A DNA stretch of 64,000 nucleotides from Pedomonas sp051304405 (GTDB lineage Bacteria; Pseudomonadota; Alphaproteobacteria; Sphingomonadales; Sphingomonadaceae), in the NCBI RefSeq assembly GCF_051304405.1, contig NZ_JBPPGG010000002.1, forward strand, positions 620,001-684,000, written 5' to 3'. Position numbers and translations under genes: made by a program. Under the pieces are notes generated by a model. It ran no database searches. It had not been told where the DNA came from and saw nothing but the letters and a program-made list of their open reading frames with translations. Positions within the stretch are counted from its first letter, which is position 1; each line of letters begins with the position of its first letter. Positions 1-8,968 of this stretch are shown piece after piece.

Positions 1-321
1 ACCGATCTGGGCGAGCGGGAGCGGCTGGTGGCGGACCTGGGCGACAAGCACGCCATGATCCTGCGCAACCACGGCACGCTTGCCGTCGGGCGCACCGTGG
101 GCGACGCCTTCCTGCGGCTTTACCTGCTGGAGCGGGCCTGTCAGGCCCAGGTGATGGCGCTGTCGGCCGGACGGGACGCCCTCTCCGCCCCGCCGCAGGG
201 CACGCCCGAGAAGGTGGCGCAGCAGGCGGGCGGAGACAACATCGCGCTGATGGCCCAGATGCTCACCTGGCCTGCCCTCCTCCGCAAGCTGGACCGGATC
301 GACCCCGGCTATCGCAACTAG
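1..321 (+). CDS. class II aldolase/adducin family protein (3' part)
   Basis: The reading frame is open from base 1, so the 5' end lies outside the window. The visible 106 residues hold the family segment around ILRNHGTLAVG, where the His following Asn is the last zinc ligand of class II aldolases, then a helical tail with the LxxLLERACQ pattern. Family members are zinc-dependent aldolases or epimerases of sugar phosphates, or decarboxylase-like proteins. The substrate cannot be read from this fragment. It is followed by 87 bases without a gene and then a separate cytochrome gene with its own ribosome binding site. Confidence 0.8.
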   Translation, partial: TDLGERERLVADLGDKHAMILRNHGTLAVGRTVGDAFLRLYLLERACQAQVMALSAGRDALSAPPQGTPEKVAQQAGGDNIALMAQMLTWPALLRKLDRIDPGYRN

Positions 322-408
322 GACTTGTGGCCCATGGACGCGGTCGGAGGATTTGGCAAATATTATACGTATTGTCAGTGAAACGATCCGCTTCAGGAGA
401 GCAAGACC

Positions 409-936
409 ATGATGAATGACACGCCCGACCGCTATGGCGTGCTGACCCGCCTCATCCACTGGACCATGGCCGCGCTGATCGTGCTCCAGTTCCTGAAGCT
501 GGGCGACTACATCAACGATGGCGAGCACTGGGTGGGCCAGACCATCGTGCCGCTGCACGGCTCGCTCGGCATCCTGCTGTTCGTGCTGATCGTGGTGCGC
601 CTCGCCTGGGCCGTCAGCCAGCGCGGCCAGCGCCCGGATTACGACGCGCGGCTGCGCCTGCTGGTGAAGGCCGGGCATGGCCTGCTGTACCTGTGCATGA
701 TCCTGATGCCGCTCTCCGGCATGGCGCGCGGCCTTGGCGCCGGGCGCGGGATCAAGATGTTCGGCTCGCAACTGATCGAGGGCAGTGGCGAGAAGACCGA
801 ATGGCTGCTGGCCTTCAGCCAGATCCACGCGCCGCTCAGCTGGCTGTTCGTGGCGCTGGCGAGCGGGCACGTTCTGGCTGCCCTCTACCACCACTTCGTG
901 CTGAAGGATCAGACCCTGCGCCGCATGGCGGGGTAA
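409..936 (+). CDS. cytochrome b561 family protein
   Basis: A 175-residue integral membrane protein with four predicted helices (about residues 13-33, 48-68, 84-104 and 138-160). Histidines at 17, 50, 140 and 154 sit in or near helices as expected for two b-type haems. Length and layout match bacterial cytochrome b561, which moves electrons between quinol and periplasmic partners, sometimes superoxide. AGGAGAG stands 7 bases before the ATG. A possible promoter with an ATTATA-like -10 lies at 355-370. It is not in an operon with the aldolase or the opposite-strand gene downstream. The physiological partner is unknown. Confidence 0.87.
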   Translation: MMNDTPDRYGVLTRLIHWTMAALIVLQFLKLGDYINDGEHWVGQTIVPLHGSLGILLFVLIVVRLAWAVSQRGQRPDYDARLRLLVKAGHGLLYLCMILMPLSGMARGLGAGRGIKMFGSQLIEGSGEKTEWLLAFSQIHAPLSWLFVALASGHVLAALYHHFVLKDQTLRRMAG

Positions 937-982
937 GCGTGCGCGTGCGGGCGGGGCCGCGCCTCTCCCGCACGCCGGACTT

Positions 983-1324
983 CTACTTGGTGAAGATCAG
1001 CACCGCCGCGACGACGATGAGCGCAAAGCCCACCGCCTGACGGGCGGTGATCGGCTCGCCGAGATAGGCCCACGAGAACACGGCGAACACCAGCAGGGTG
1101 ATGATCTCCTGCATACCCTTGAGCTGGGCGGCGGAGAAAGTGCCGTGGCCGATGCGGTTGGCGGGCACCTGGAGACAGTACTCAAAGAAGGCGATGCCCC
1201 ACGAGACGAGCACCACCGCCCACAGCGGCGCGGCCTTGAACTTGAGGTGCCCGTACCACGCGAAGGTCATGAACACGTTGGAAGCGACGAGAAGCCCGAT
1301 GGCAGCGTAGGCGGACGTCGGCAT
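983..1324 (-). CDS. DUF486 family small membrane protein
   Basis: A 113-residue protein with four hydrophobic helices that resembles half-size drug/metabolite transporter (EamA-like) proteins. The start at 1324 begins MPTSAYAAIGLLVASNVFMT directly before the first helix. A longer frame upstream would add a basic, non-membrane stretch and is not needed. The conserved motif around NRIGHGTFSAAQLK is typical of DUF486. Function is not established for the family. The gene is convergent with the cytochrome and lies downstream of a crotonase gene on the same strand with a 147-base gap. Confidence 0.85.
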   Translation of the reverse strand: MPTSAYAAIGLLVASNVFMTFAWYGHLKFKAAPLWAVVLVSWGIAFFEYCLQVPANRIGHGTFSAAQLKGMQEIITLLVFAVFSWAYLGEPITARQAVGFALIVVAAVLIFTK

Positions 1325-1471
1325 AGGAACCCTTCGAGCCCTGGAATACCGGCTTGGCCGTACACCCGTTCGCGGGATCGAGAAAGGGGTTTTTGGAAGG
1401 ATTCCAGCCAGCAACCGCGCCACAGGCACCTGCCAGCCCGAAGCGGGCGCGGCCCCCTCCCCGGCCCGGCG

Positions 1472-2140
1472 TCAGGACTTGAGCAGCGACTTGAGCGCGA
1501 GGAACCCGGGCTGGGCGACGAGACTGCGCGCCCGGGCAACGGCCGCGTCCAGCAGCGCCTCCGGCGCCACGCAGCTTTCGGCAAGGCCGAGCGACAGGGC
1601 CTCGGCAAAGGAGAACGGGGTTTCGGTGAGGCTGAGCCGCCGCACGGCGACCGGCCCCAGCTCCCGTTCCACCAGAGCGAGCGCCAGTTCCGGGAACAGC
1701 ACCTCGCCCGCCGCATCCATGAGGCCGAAGCGGCTCTCCGGCTGGTCGGCGAACAGGCGCACGTCGGCAGTCAGGGCGAGAATGAGGCCGCAACCATGGG
1801 TGTGGCCGTTGACCGCCGCCACCACCGCCGTCTCCAGCTGCTGGAGCGTCTCCACCAGCGCGTGGAAGGACCGGCGCAGCTCCTCCCGCCCCTCGGGCGA
1901 CAGCGCGGCAACACACGGCCCCGACAGGCCGCTGCAAAACGCGGCACCCGCGCCGGTGAGCACCAGACCGCCCGCAGGCGGCGTCTCGCCCAGCTGGCGC
2001 ACCGTGCGGGTGAGCGCCGCCAGCGCCACCCGGTCCAGCGCATTGTCAGGCGGGCAGTTCAGCGTCACGACGACAGTGTCGTCCTCACGGCGCACCATGA
2101 CCGTCGACAGGGATTCGGCCCGTGGTTCCGTCATGCCCAC
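1472..2140 (-). CDS. enoyl-CoA hydratase/isomerase family protein
   Basis: A 222-residue crotonase-fold protein. Oxyanion-hole segments are visible near residues 60-72 (TGAGAAFCSG) and 108-122 (AAVNGHTHGCG). It is shorter than the usual 255-260 residues. The region after the second segment reads FGLMDAAGEVLFPEL, closer to delta3-delta2 enoyl-CoA isomerases than to hydratases; the hydratase Glu144 position appears to be Asp142. An acyl-CoA isomerase or related reaction is likely but the substrate is unknown. Start at 2140 (MGMTEP); ATG at 2134 is an alternative. Confidence 0.85.
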   Translation of the reverse strand: MGMTEPRAESLSTVMVRREDDTVVVTLNCPPDNALDRVALAALTRTVRQLGETPPAGGLVLTGAGAAFCSGLSGPCVAALSPEGREELRRSFHALVETLQQLETAVVAAVNGHTHGCGLILALTADVRLFADQPESRFGLMDAAGEVLFPELALALVERELGPVAVRRLSLTETPFSFAEALSLGLAESCVAPEALLDAAVARARSLVAQPGFLALKSLLKS

Positions 2141-2373
2141 ACCTCGATCGCGGTTTCATCACACGATGCGCCTCAGGCACCGCACCGGCGCGACATCATT
2201 AAATTGCTGAATAAAATCCGCAACTTGATTTCAAATGGTAAATCCGTTTTTAAGATATTCGCCCTTGCCCGATCGGGTGGGAAAACGCGCAGCGCGCCGG
2301 AAGGCGCGCGCAAAAAGGGCTGCCGGAGCCAGGCCCCGACAGCCCCCCATGCGGCTGATCTTGTGCGTCCCGC

Positions 2374-4527
2374 CTATCGGGCCGCCTGCCCCGCACCAGC
2401 GGGCGCGGTCCAGCGGTTCAGCCAGTCGATCACCTCACGGTGCCACTGGATGCCGTTGGCCGGCTTCAGGATCCAGTGGTTCTCGTCGGGGAACACCACG
2501 AGGCGGCTCGGGATGTTGCGGCGCTGGAGCGCGGTGAAGGTCTTGATGCCCTCCTCCAGCGGCACGCGGAAGTCCTTCTCGCCGTGGATGACGAGCGTCG
2601 GCGTCTTCCAGTTCTTCACGAAATGCACCGGGTTGAACTTCTCGTAGGCCTCCGGGTCCTCGTAATACGGCTTGTTGCCGTGCTCCCACTCGGTAAACCA
2701 CAACTCCTCGGTGGCGTAGACCATGTGGCGGTTGTCGAAGATACCGGCGTGGTTGACGATGCAGCGGAAGCCGTCCGGCCAGTTGCCGGCGATCCAGTTC
2801 ATCATGTAGCCGCCGTAGGAGCCGCCGAGCGCGCAGGCGCGGTCGCCGTCGAGGAACGGATAGCGGGCGAGCGCGGCGGCCCAGCCCTTCTGGATGTCCT
2901 CGAACGGCTTGCCGCCCCAGTCACCGCTGATGCTGTCGGTGAAGGCCTGGCCGTAGCCGGTCGAGCCGTGGAAGTCGACCATCACCACCGCGTAGCCCGC
3001 ACCGGAGTAGACCTGCGCGTTCCAGCGGTAGTGCCAGTTGTCGGAGAAGGACGACTGCGGGCCGCCGTGGATGAGGTAGGCGACCGGATATGTCTTCGCC
3101 GGGTCGAAGTTGGCGGGCTTGATGACGTAGCCGTAGACGTCCTCGTTGTTCCAGCCCTTGAAGCTGAACTGCTCGTAGTCGCCCATGGCGACGCCGGCCA
3201 GCTTGTCCTTGTTGACCTCCGTCAGGCGCACCGGCGCGATGTCGCCGTAGCCGAGGCTGTAGAAGTCCGCCGGCTGGGCCAGGGTGTGCCAGCTGTAGAT
3301 GATGCGGTCCGCGCCGAGGTCGAACTCGCCCACCGTGCCGCCCTGCGTCAGCTGGACGGTGCGCCCGGTCCGCACGTCGATGCGGAACAGCGGGTTGGTG
3401 CCGATATGCCCGGCCTCGGCGATGATGGCGGTGCTGTCCGGGGTCCACTTGAACTGGCCGATGGAGCGGTCCCATGCCTTGGTTACCGCCCGCGTCTCGC
3501 CCGTCGTCAGGTCGCGGATCATCAGGGTGAGCTTGTCCGCCTCGAAGCCGGGGCGCTCCATCGCCAGCCAGGCCAGGAACTTGCCGTCCGGCGACACCTG
3601 CGGCTGGGTGTCCGTGGCGTCGTTGGCGTCCGTCAGGTTCTGCGGCGGCGCGGAGCCGTCAGCGGGCGCGGCGAAGATGTCGAGGTTGGTGGACAGGGAC
3701 TCGATCCGGCCCGCCTCGCGCAGCGCGAAGTAGACCGTCTCGCCATCGGGGGCGAAGGCAATCTCCTCCGCGCCGCCGCTCGGCTTGGAGGGCGTATCGC
3801 CGATCAGGCCCTGCGAGACGTGGGCCACGGGGCCCGAGGCCTTGCCGTCCGCCAGTGCGACCGAGAACAGCTGGGAGCGGGTGCCGTCCGCCCAGGTGTC
3901 CCAGTGGCGGATGAACAGCTGGTCGTAGGTGCGGCCGGTCTCCGGGTTTTTCTCCTTCGCCGCCAGCCGGTCGGCGGTGCACTTCAGGTCCGCCTTGCAG
4001 TCGGGGAAGGTGTCCGCCCAGAAGACGATCCGGTCGTTCCTGGGCGACAGGCGGAAGCCGCTGATGTTCACCGGCGAGTCCGTCACCGGCATGGCGACGC
4101 CGCTGGCGAAGGTGTAGCGCCACACCTGCGACGTGCCGGACCGGGTGGACAGGAAGAAGAGGTGCTGGCCATCGGCCGACCACTGCGGCGAGGTGTCGGA
4201 GGCCGGATCGGCCGCCAGACGCCGGGGCTCGGCCCCCTTCTCCTCCAGATTGAGCAGGAACAGGTCATAGCGGCCGCGATTGGCCTCCATGTCGGTCTCG
4301 CGCAGCACGTAGGCCAGCCATTTGCCGTCCGGCGAAATGGCGGGCTCGGAGATGCGGTTGAGCGTGACGAGGTCTGCGGCGGTGAAGCCCCGCGCCGCGG
4401 CGGGCGCCTCTGCCCGGGCCGCAGCCGCGGGAGCCGCGGCCGCGCCGGAGAGCGCAACGCCGGAGAGGGCCGAGCCCAGCAGGGCGGCCGCCCCGACCCG
4501 GCGAGCGAACATGACAATTCGGGACAT
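2374..4527 (-). CDS. S9 family prolyl oligopeptidase-like peptidase, secreted
   Basis: A 717-residue serine peptidase with an N-terminal signal peptide (about residues 1-33, ending in an Ala-rich stretch), a WD40/beta-propeller-like region with repeated xSPDGK motifs (residues about 50-440), and a C-terminal alpha/beta hydrolase domain. The triad is Ser570 in GGSYGG, Asp652 in GEKDF and His684 in DENHW, the spacing of acylaminoacyl/dipeptidyl peptidases. It probably degrades short peptides in the periplasm. The ATG at 4527 is preceded by AAGGGAAAG; an in-frame extension to 4659 lacks a ribosome site and would bury the signal peptide. Confidence 0.93.
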   Translation of the reverse strand: MSRIVMFARRVGAAALLGSALSGVALSGAAAAPAAAARAEAPAAARGFTAADLVTLNRISEPAISPDGKWLAYVLRETDMEANRGRYDLFLLNLEEKGAEPRRLAADPASDTSPQWSADGQHLFFLSTRSGTSQVWRYTFASGVAMPVTDSPVNISGFRLSPRNDRIVFWADTFPDCKADLKCTADRLAAKEKNPETGRTYDQLFIRHWDTWADGTRSQLFSVALADGKASGPVAHVSQGLIGDTPSKPSGGAEEIAFAPDGETVYFALREAGRIESLSTNLDIFAAPADGSAPPQNLTDANDATDTQPQVSPDGKFLAWLAMERPGFEADKLTLMIRDLTTGETRAVTKAWDRSIGQFKWTPDSTAIIAEAGHIGTNPLFRIDVRTGRTVQLTQGGTVGEFDLGADRIIYSWHTLAQPADFYSLGYGDIAPVRLTEVNKDKLAGVAMGDYEQFSFKGWNNEDVYGYVIKPANFDPAKTYPVAYLIHGGPQSSFSDNWHYRWNAQVYSGAGYAVVMVDFHGSTGYGQAFTDSISGDWGGKPFEDIQKGWAAALARYPFLDGDRACALGGSYGGYMMNWIAGNWPDGFRCIVNHAGIFDNRHMVYATEELWFTEWEHGNKPYYEDPEAYEKFNPVHFVKNWKTPTLVIHGEKDFRVPLEEGIKTFTALQRRNIPSRLVVFPDENHWILKPANGIQWHREVIDWLNRWTAPAGAGQAAR

Positions 4528-4754
4528 TGCTTTCCCTTCGAAGTTCAAGGATTGGGACGGACTATAAGGGGAAAGTTCCGGCGAGGGAAAGACAGCCCCC
4601 CTCGCCTTGCGCCGAACCGTTGCTGGCAACAAACGAATGGCCGCGCCGCCCGGCGGCACCGCCCCGACATGCGGAAAGGGGCGGCCGAAACCGGCACGCC
4701 CCTCTCTTAGAAATCCGGAAATTTCAGTTAATTACAGTAGAATGCTCAAGCTGT

Positions 4755-5261
4755 TCATTCACCGGCGATGCGGCCGGTGATGCGGGCGACTTCCCGCGCC
4801 ACCGTGCGCTCGACGATGTCCGGCAGGTGCGCGTCCAGCCACTCCTTCAGCAGCGGGCGCAGCATCTCCCGGACCAGCCCTTCGAGGGTGTTTTCGCTGC
4901 CGGGATAGTTGCGCACCAGCAGGTCCGACAGGGAGCTGAGCTTCCGGGTCGTCTCCACCACCGTCTCCTCGGAGACGAGCCCTTCGCTCAGCAGGGACGA
5001 GACCTCGGCCTCAGCCAACGGCGCGCCGGAGGCCACCGTATCGGTGAGTTCGAGGACATCGTCCCCCGTTGCCTCCGGTTCATCGGCCACGTCATCGAAA
5101 AACTCGTCGATGGCGTCCTGCGGAGCGGCACTGGCGGCCGCGGCGGGTGCGGGTTCGGGCGAGCGGGTCTCGGCCTGCGGCGCAGCCTCCCCTTCCTCGG
5201 AGATGATGCGACGGATGGAGGCCAGAATCTCCTCCATGGTCGGTTCCTTGGACTCCGCCAT
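4755..5261 (-). CDS. popZ: polar organizing protein PopZ (DUF2497)
   Basis: A 168-residue acidic, low-complexity protein. The N-terminal helix MEEILASIRRIISEE (residues 9-23) is the signature client-binding helix of PopZ, the middle (30-110) is Ala/Pro/Glu/Asp rich and disordered, and the last 50 residues form the helices used for self-assembly (from ENTLEGLVREMLRPLLKEWL). PopZ forms the polar matrix that anchors ParB-parS and recruits cell-cycle kinases. It sits just downstream of tolC and pcm on the same strand, an arrangement seen in many alphaproteobacteria, where valS often follows; valS is not present here. Confidence 0.93.
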   Translation of the reverse strand: MAESKEPTMEEILASIRRIISEEGEAAPQAETRSPEPAPAAAASAAPQDAIDEFFDDVADEPEATGDDVLELTDTVASGAPLAEAEVSSLLSEGLVSEETVVETTRKLSSLSDLLVRNYPGSENTLEGLVREMLRPLLKEWLDAHLPDIVERTVAREVARITGRIAGE

Positions 5262-5359
5262 CTTCAGTCCCGTTCCCTTTTATCAGACCAACGCCGCGAC
5301 CTTATACTCTCGCGGACCCGGCGTCACCAGTTCCGAATAAACCAGGAAGGGTTAATAAA

Positions 5360-6730
5360 TCAGTCCCAACCGAACAGGCGGCCCCGGGTCTTCTTGTAGT
5401 GGTCCGTCGGATCGTAGATGTCGACCGGCAGACCCAGATCCCCGGCGGTCAGGCGACCCATGCTGGCGAGCAGCGTGTAGGCAGCCACATACTGGTCGCG
5501 CTGCGCCTGCACCAGCTGCACCCGCGCGTTCAGCAGTTCCTGTTGGGCGTCCAGCACGTCGAGGATCGTGCGGGATCCCACTTCCTGCTCCTGCGTTACG
5601 CCTTCCAGCGCGATCTCGTTGGCGCGCACGGCCTCGGTGGCCGACTGGATGGTGGACCGGGCAGTCCGCAGCTGCTCCCACGCATTCTGGGCGGATTCCG
5701 TGACGCTGCGCTCCGCCGAGGCGATCTGGAGGACACGCTGGCTCTGAATCTGCTGGGCCCGGCGCACGGCGGCGTATTCCGACCCGCTCTGGTAGAGCGG
5801 AACGGTCAGCGTTGCGCCGACGGTGGCGATGGTCTGGTCCCGGTCGCCGTTCACGGCCGTGGGGATGGTGTTGCCGATCTGGGTGCGGTTGAAGCCATTC
5901 TGCCGCCAGGTCACGCCTGCCGACGCATTGACCGAGGGCAGCACCGCGCCCTTGTTCACCGCCACATTGTAGCGCTGGGCCTGTTCGTCATAGCGGGCTG
6001 CCAGCAGAACCGGGCTTTGCTCCAGCGCAATGGCGATGGCCTCCTCGGCGGTCGGCGGCAGGGGCGGAATCTCGGGCGATGCGTCCAGCGCACCGGGAAG
6101 CTGGCCCACCACGCGGCGATAGGCCTCGCGGCTGGCGGTGAGCGCCGCCTCGGCCGCCGTGCGGTTGCTGATGGCCAGCGACAGACGCGCCTCGGACTGG
6201 GCCACGTCGGTGCGGGTCAGCTCACCCACCTCGAAGCGGTCGCGGTTGGCTTCCAACTGGCGCTGGAGCACTTCCACCTGGTTCTGGTTGAGGCGCAGCA
6301 CGGCTTCATCGCGCACCACGTCCATGTAGGCGATCACCGCATTGAGGAGCACCTGCTGCTCCGCATTGCGCAGCCGCTCGCGCTCGGCCAGCACCTGGCT
6401 GTCGGCGGCCCGCACCGAGTTGACGGTGCGGAAGCCCCGAAACAACGGCTGGGTAATGGTGGCCGACGCGGACTTGGAAGTGGAGGCCGGAATGCCGCCG
6501 TCCACATCCTGGCGGTCGATCGACGCCTGCGCATTCACGGACGGACGGTAGCCGGACACGGCAGCCGCCACGTCCTCGTCCACAGCGCGCAGCGCTGCCC
6601 GCTGGGCGGCCAGATCCGGGTTGGAAGAATAAGCCTGGGCGAGAGCCTCAGCCAGCGTTTCCGCCGAAGCCGGCGCGTTGGCAATTGCCAGCATCGCCGA
6701 AGCGAGAAGCAGCACTTTACGGTACGTCAT
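5360..6730 (-). CDS. tolC: TolC family outer membrane efflux protein
   Basis: A 456-residue outer-membrane channel subunit with a cleavable signal peptide (about 1-23, ending ASA-ET). It has the internal duplication of TolC: two long coiled-coil halves with repeated LxxAxxxxNPxL/A-type segments (SSNPDLAAQRAALRAVDEDV near the start; TILDVLDAQQELLNARVQLV near residue 395). It would dock with tripartite pumps or type I secretion systems. No pump genes lie next to it, so it probably serves several systems. It is 98 bases from popZ and 63 from pcm, so a pcm-tolC-popZ transcript is plausible. Confidence 0.93.
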   Translation of the reverse strand: MTYRKVLLLASAMLAIANAPASAETLAEALAQAYSSNPDLAAQRAALRAVDEDVAAAVSGYRPSVNAQASIDRQDVDGGIPASTSKSASATITQPLFRGFRTVNSVRAADSQVLAERERLRNAEQQVLLNAVIAYMDVVRDEAVLRLNQNQVEVLQRQLEANRDRFEVGELTRTDVAQSEARLSLAISNRTAAEAALTASREAYRRVVGQLPGALDASPEIPPLPPTAEEAIAIALEQSPVLLAARYDEQAQRYNVAVNKGAVLPSVNASAGVTWRQNGFNRTQIGNTIPTAVNGDRDQTIATVGATLTVPLYQSGSEYAAVRRAQQIQSQRVLQIASAERSVTESAQNAWEQLRTARSTIQSATEAVRANEIALEGVTQEQEVGSRTILDVLDAQQELLNARVQLVQAQRDQYVAAYTLLASMGRLTAGDLGLPVDIYDPTDHYKKTRGRLFGWD

Positions 6731-6793
6731 AAACTAAGGTCCTTGCCCCTTGTGAGGGCCGCCCCGATACGCCGGACGACCGGACTCGATTAA

Positions 6794-7447
6794 TCAGAAT
6801 ACGAATGCTTTGGGCTTGGTGAAGCCCGGCAGCATCGGTACGGCCGCATCCATGAAATCGAATACGCCGAAGCCGGCACCGCTCCTTCGGCCGATCACGG
6901 CCCGGCCGACCCCGCCTTCCACCAGCACGGTGGCGAGACGGCCGCCGTCCTTGACCTGGGCGATGAGCGCCTCGGGAATGTCCTCGACAGCGCCGTCGAT
7001 GAACACCAGGTCGTACGGGGCATCGGCCGCATGGCCCGCCGTCAGCTCGCCCTCGACGACGGTGACATTGGCGAGGCCCAGTTCCGCCAGGCGGTCGCGC
7101 GCGATGGCGGCCAGCTCGGCATCGGACTCAAGCGCCACCACGTTCGCGCCCATATGGGCCAGAAGCGCGGCGGTGTACCCCGTGGACGCGCCGACCAGGA
7201 GCACCTTCTCCTCCGGCATGGGCGCGGCTTCCTGCACGAGGCGGGCCAGAACCCGGGGTTCCATCAGGAAGCGGCCCGGCGCGACCGGCAGGTCCTCGTC
7301 CACATAGGCGAAGGCACGACGCTCCGGCGCAACGAAGATCTCGCGCGGCACGGCGCGGAAGGCAGTGATGACGCGCTCGCTCGAAACGCGGTTTGTCCGC
7401 AACTGGCTTTCCACCATGTTGGCCCGGAGCTGTTCGGCAGTCGGCAT
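6794..7447 (-). CDS. pcm: protein-L-isoaspartate O-methyltransferase
   Basis: A 217-residue class I SAM-dependent methyltransferase. Motif I is VLLVGASTGYTAALLAHMG at residues 82-100, and the N-terminal region MVESQLRTNRVSSERVITAF matches the Pcm family in alphaproteobacteria. The protein methylates L-isoaspartyl residues so damaged proteins can be repaired, although this clade may have drifted from that substrate. A Gly in position of the usual motif I Gly-x-Gly is replaced (GAS). It heads the pcm-tolC-popZ run. Confidence 0.88.
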   Translation of the reverse strand: MPTAEQLRANMVESQLRTNRVSSERVITAFRAVPREIFVAPERRAFAYVDEDLPVAPGRFLMEPRVLARLVQEAAPMPEEKVLLVGASTGYTAALLAHMGANVVALESDAELAAIARDRLAELGLANVTVVEGELTAGHAADAPYDLVFIDGAVEDIPEALIAQVKDGGRLATVLVEGGVGRAVIGRRSGAGFGVFDFMDAAVPMLPGFTKPKAFVF

Positions 7448-7611
7448 TTTTTCTCGTCCCAGGTTTGAGTCTTGCCGGAGGCTTATAGTGCAGCGTCATG
7501 AAACCTGGCAACCAATCCACCACCGATTTTCCGCATATCCTCCGGCTTGATTAGGAAAAAGATCGTATGCGCTGTGGCAACAATCCCGCAATCACCTGTG
7601 CTGGCAGGTCG

Positions 7612-7647
7612 CCCGAACGCAAATGGTTAAAACCCGAACGCAAATGG
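7612..7647. repeat. 15-bp direct repeat, two copies 21 bp apart
   Basis: The sequence cccgaacgcaaatgg occurs identically at 7612-7626 and 7633-7647. The 21-base periodicity is two helical turns. It lies about 165 bases upstream of pcm and just beyond the terminator of the SnoaL-like gene, so it could be an operator for the pcm-tolC-popZ run. No known regulator is assigned. Confidence 0.5.
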
Positions 7648-7657
7648 CCAAAAATGC

Positions 7658-7690
7658 AAAAAGGGCCGGCGTGCCGTTGGCCGCCGACCC
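7658..7690 (-). terminator. intrinsic terminator of the SnoaL-like gene
   Basis: On the minus strand a GGGTCGGCG/CGCCGGCCC stem with one mismatch is followed by TTTTTGCATTTT. It lies 34 bases past the stop of the gene at 7724-8185. Confidence 0.7.
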
Positions 7691-7723
7691 TTCGGGAAGC
7701 GCGTGAGCGCCCGCGCGCGTTCG

Positions 7724-8185
7724 TCAGGCGCTCTGGTGAAGCTCGCTCACCGCATCGCCCAGCGGCACCAGCGGGCCTTCGTAGAAGTGCTTGATCTTCC
7801 AGCCTGCCGCCGTGCGGACGTACTGGACATCAATATAGCAGTGGACGGTGATCTGCATGCCGGTCTTGCCCTCGGCGCGGGCGAAGACGTAGCCCCGCCC
7901 CGTCGCCCGGTCCCCTTCCAGCGAGGTCACGCGGAAGTTGGTGACGTGGTGCACGTGCCACTTGGTGTCGGCGAAGGCACCCTTGAAGAAGTCGCGGATC
8001 TCCTGATGGCCCTGGAAGGCTTTCAGACCCAGCGGGGTCACGTCGAAGACGCCGTCTTCGGTGAAGCAGGCCACAATGCCGTCCAGATCGCTCATGGTGT
8101 CGACCGCCGCATAATAGCTCTGAAAGACGCGCTCCAACGCCAGGTGATCCTCGACAACCTGCAGACGCTGTTCAATCGTAGACAT
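7724..8185 (-). CDS. SnoaL-like (NTF2 superfamily) protein
   Basis: A 153-residue cone-shaped alpha+beta fold protein of the nuclear transport factor 2 superfamily. Recognisable parts are the N-terminal helix with ALERVFQSYYAAVDTMSDLDGIVACFTEDGVFDV and the beta-sheet segment HVHHVTNFRVTSLEGDRATGRGYVFA. Relatives are ketosteroid isomerase-like enzymes, hydroxylating dioxygenase small subunits and many unassigned proteins. The start at 8185 begins MSTIEQRLQ, after a GGGAGAG ribosome site. It is divergent from a second protein of the same fold, 151 bases away. No reaction is assigned. Confidence 0.85.
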   Translation of the reverse strand: MSTIEQRLQVVEDHLALERVFQSYYAAVDTMSDLDGIVACFTEDGVFDVTPLGLKAFQGHQEIRDFFKGAFADTKWHVHHVTNFRVTSLEGDRATGRGYVFARAEGKTGMQITVHCYIDVQYVRTAAGWKIKHFYEGPLVPLGDAVSELHQSA

Positions 8186-8336
8186 GACTCTCTCCCTTTC
8201 CTCCGGTCCGGCGGCCCGGCCGCACTCCCGGCTTGGCCTCGACCTTATCGGCGGGGGGCGGCGCTTCAACCTTGGCTAAGTCAGAGGTGACAGACCTGCC
8301 GCGCCGTGCAGGAGTCGCTGCCGGAAGGAGAAGCCC

Positions 8337-8774
8337 ATGCAGGACAGGATCGCCGAACTCCTTGAAAAACAGAGCATCATCGAGGTTGGCCTGCGCTATG
8401 CCTCCGCCGTCGACACGCGGGACATTGACCGCTTTCTCTCCTGCTTCACGCCGGATGCCCGCTGGTACAGCGACGTGCACGACGCCCGCAGCCATCAGGA
8501 GATCGCGGAGGCGATGCAGCGGGCGGCGACGCATCTGGACGCCACCCAGCACGTGGCGACCAACTTCGAGGTGACGCTCGACGGCGACCGGGCGACGATG
8601 CGGAGCTGCTATATCGCCACCCATGTGAAGGCGCCGCTGGAGCCCTATGGCCTTGCCGGAGCCTATGACGACGAGCTGGTCAAGACCGCCGACGGGTGGC
8701 GGATCAGGTCGCGCAAGCTGACCATCCAGTGGACGAGCGGCGACCCGACGGTGATGACGGGCATCACCCGGTAG
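8337..8774 (+). CDS. SnoaL-like (NTF2 superfamily) protein
   Basis: A 145-residue protein of the same superfamily as its divergent neighbour, with matching segments: EKQSIIEVGLRYASAVDTRD, FLSCFTPDARWYSDVHDARS, and HVATNFEVTLDGDRATMRS. GGAAGGAG stands about 6 bases before the ATG. The two genes share the region 8186-8336 as a bidirectional promoter and may derive from an old duplication, since the order of motifs is the same. The reaction is unknown; such pairs often work in degradation of steroids or aromatics, but no such genes are adjacent. Confidence 0.85.
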   Translation: MQDRIAELLEKQSIIEVGLRYASAVDTRDIDRFLSCFTPDARWYSDVHDARSHQEIAEAMQRAATHLDATQHVATNFEVTLDGDRATMRSCYIATHVKAPLEPYGLAGAYDDELVKTADGWRIRSRKLTIQWTSGDPTVMTGITR

Positions 8775-8894
8775 GAGCCCGCCGCACCGGCCGGACAAGA
8801 CGAGCCGGACACACCCTCATGGCCACAGCAGCCTGGGCAGCAGCCTGGGCTGTGATGACTCGGCGATCAGCACGGGAGAAAATCGGGTGCAGCG

Positions 8895-8968
8895 TGGAGG
8901 CCCGAGCCGGAATCGAACCGGCGTAAACGGATTTGCAGTCCGGTGCGTAACCACTCCGCCATCGGGCC
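8895..8968 (-). tRNA. tRNA-Cys (anticodon GCA)
   Basis: The minus strand reads GGCCCGA...TCGGGCC as a 7-bp acceptor stem, with discriminator U and an encoded CCA at 8895-8897. The anticodon arm GGACTGCAAATCC presents GCA in the loop, and the T arm contains GGTTCGATTCC. The flanking stretch 8775-9094 (320 bases) has no other gene that I can support. Confidence 0.96.

Noticed and set aside
2440..4710. A long plus-strand open frame of about 750 codons opposite the S9 peptidase gene.
   Set aside because: It mirrors the peptidase frame in GC-rich DNA, has no family motifs and no ribosome site, while the minus-strand frame has signal peptide and full catalytic triad.
8172..8798. Minus-strand frame of 208 codons opposite the second SnoaL-like gene.
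   Set aside because: Overlaps the real gene completely and lacks any family pattern.
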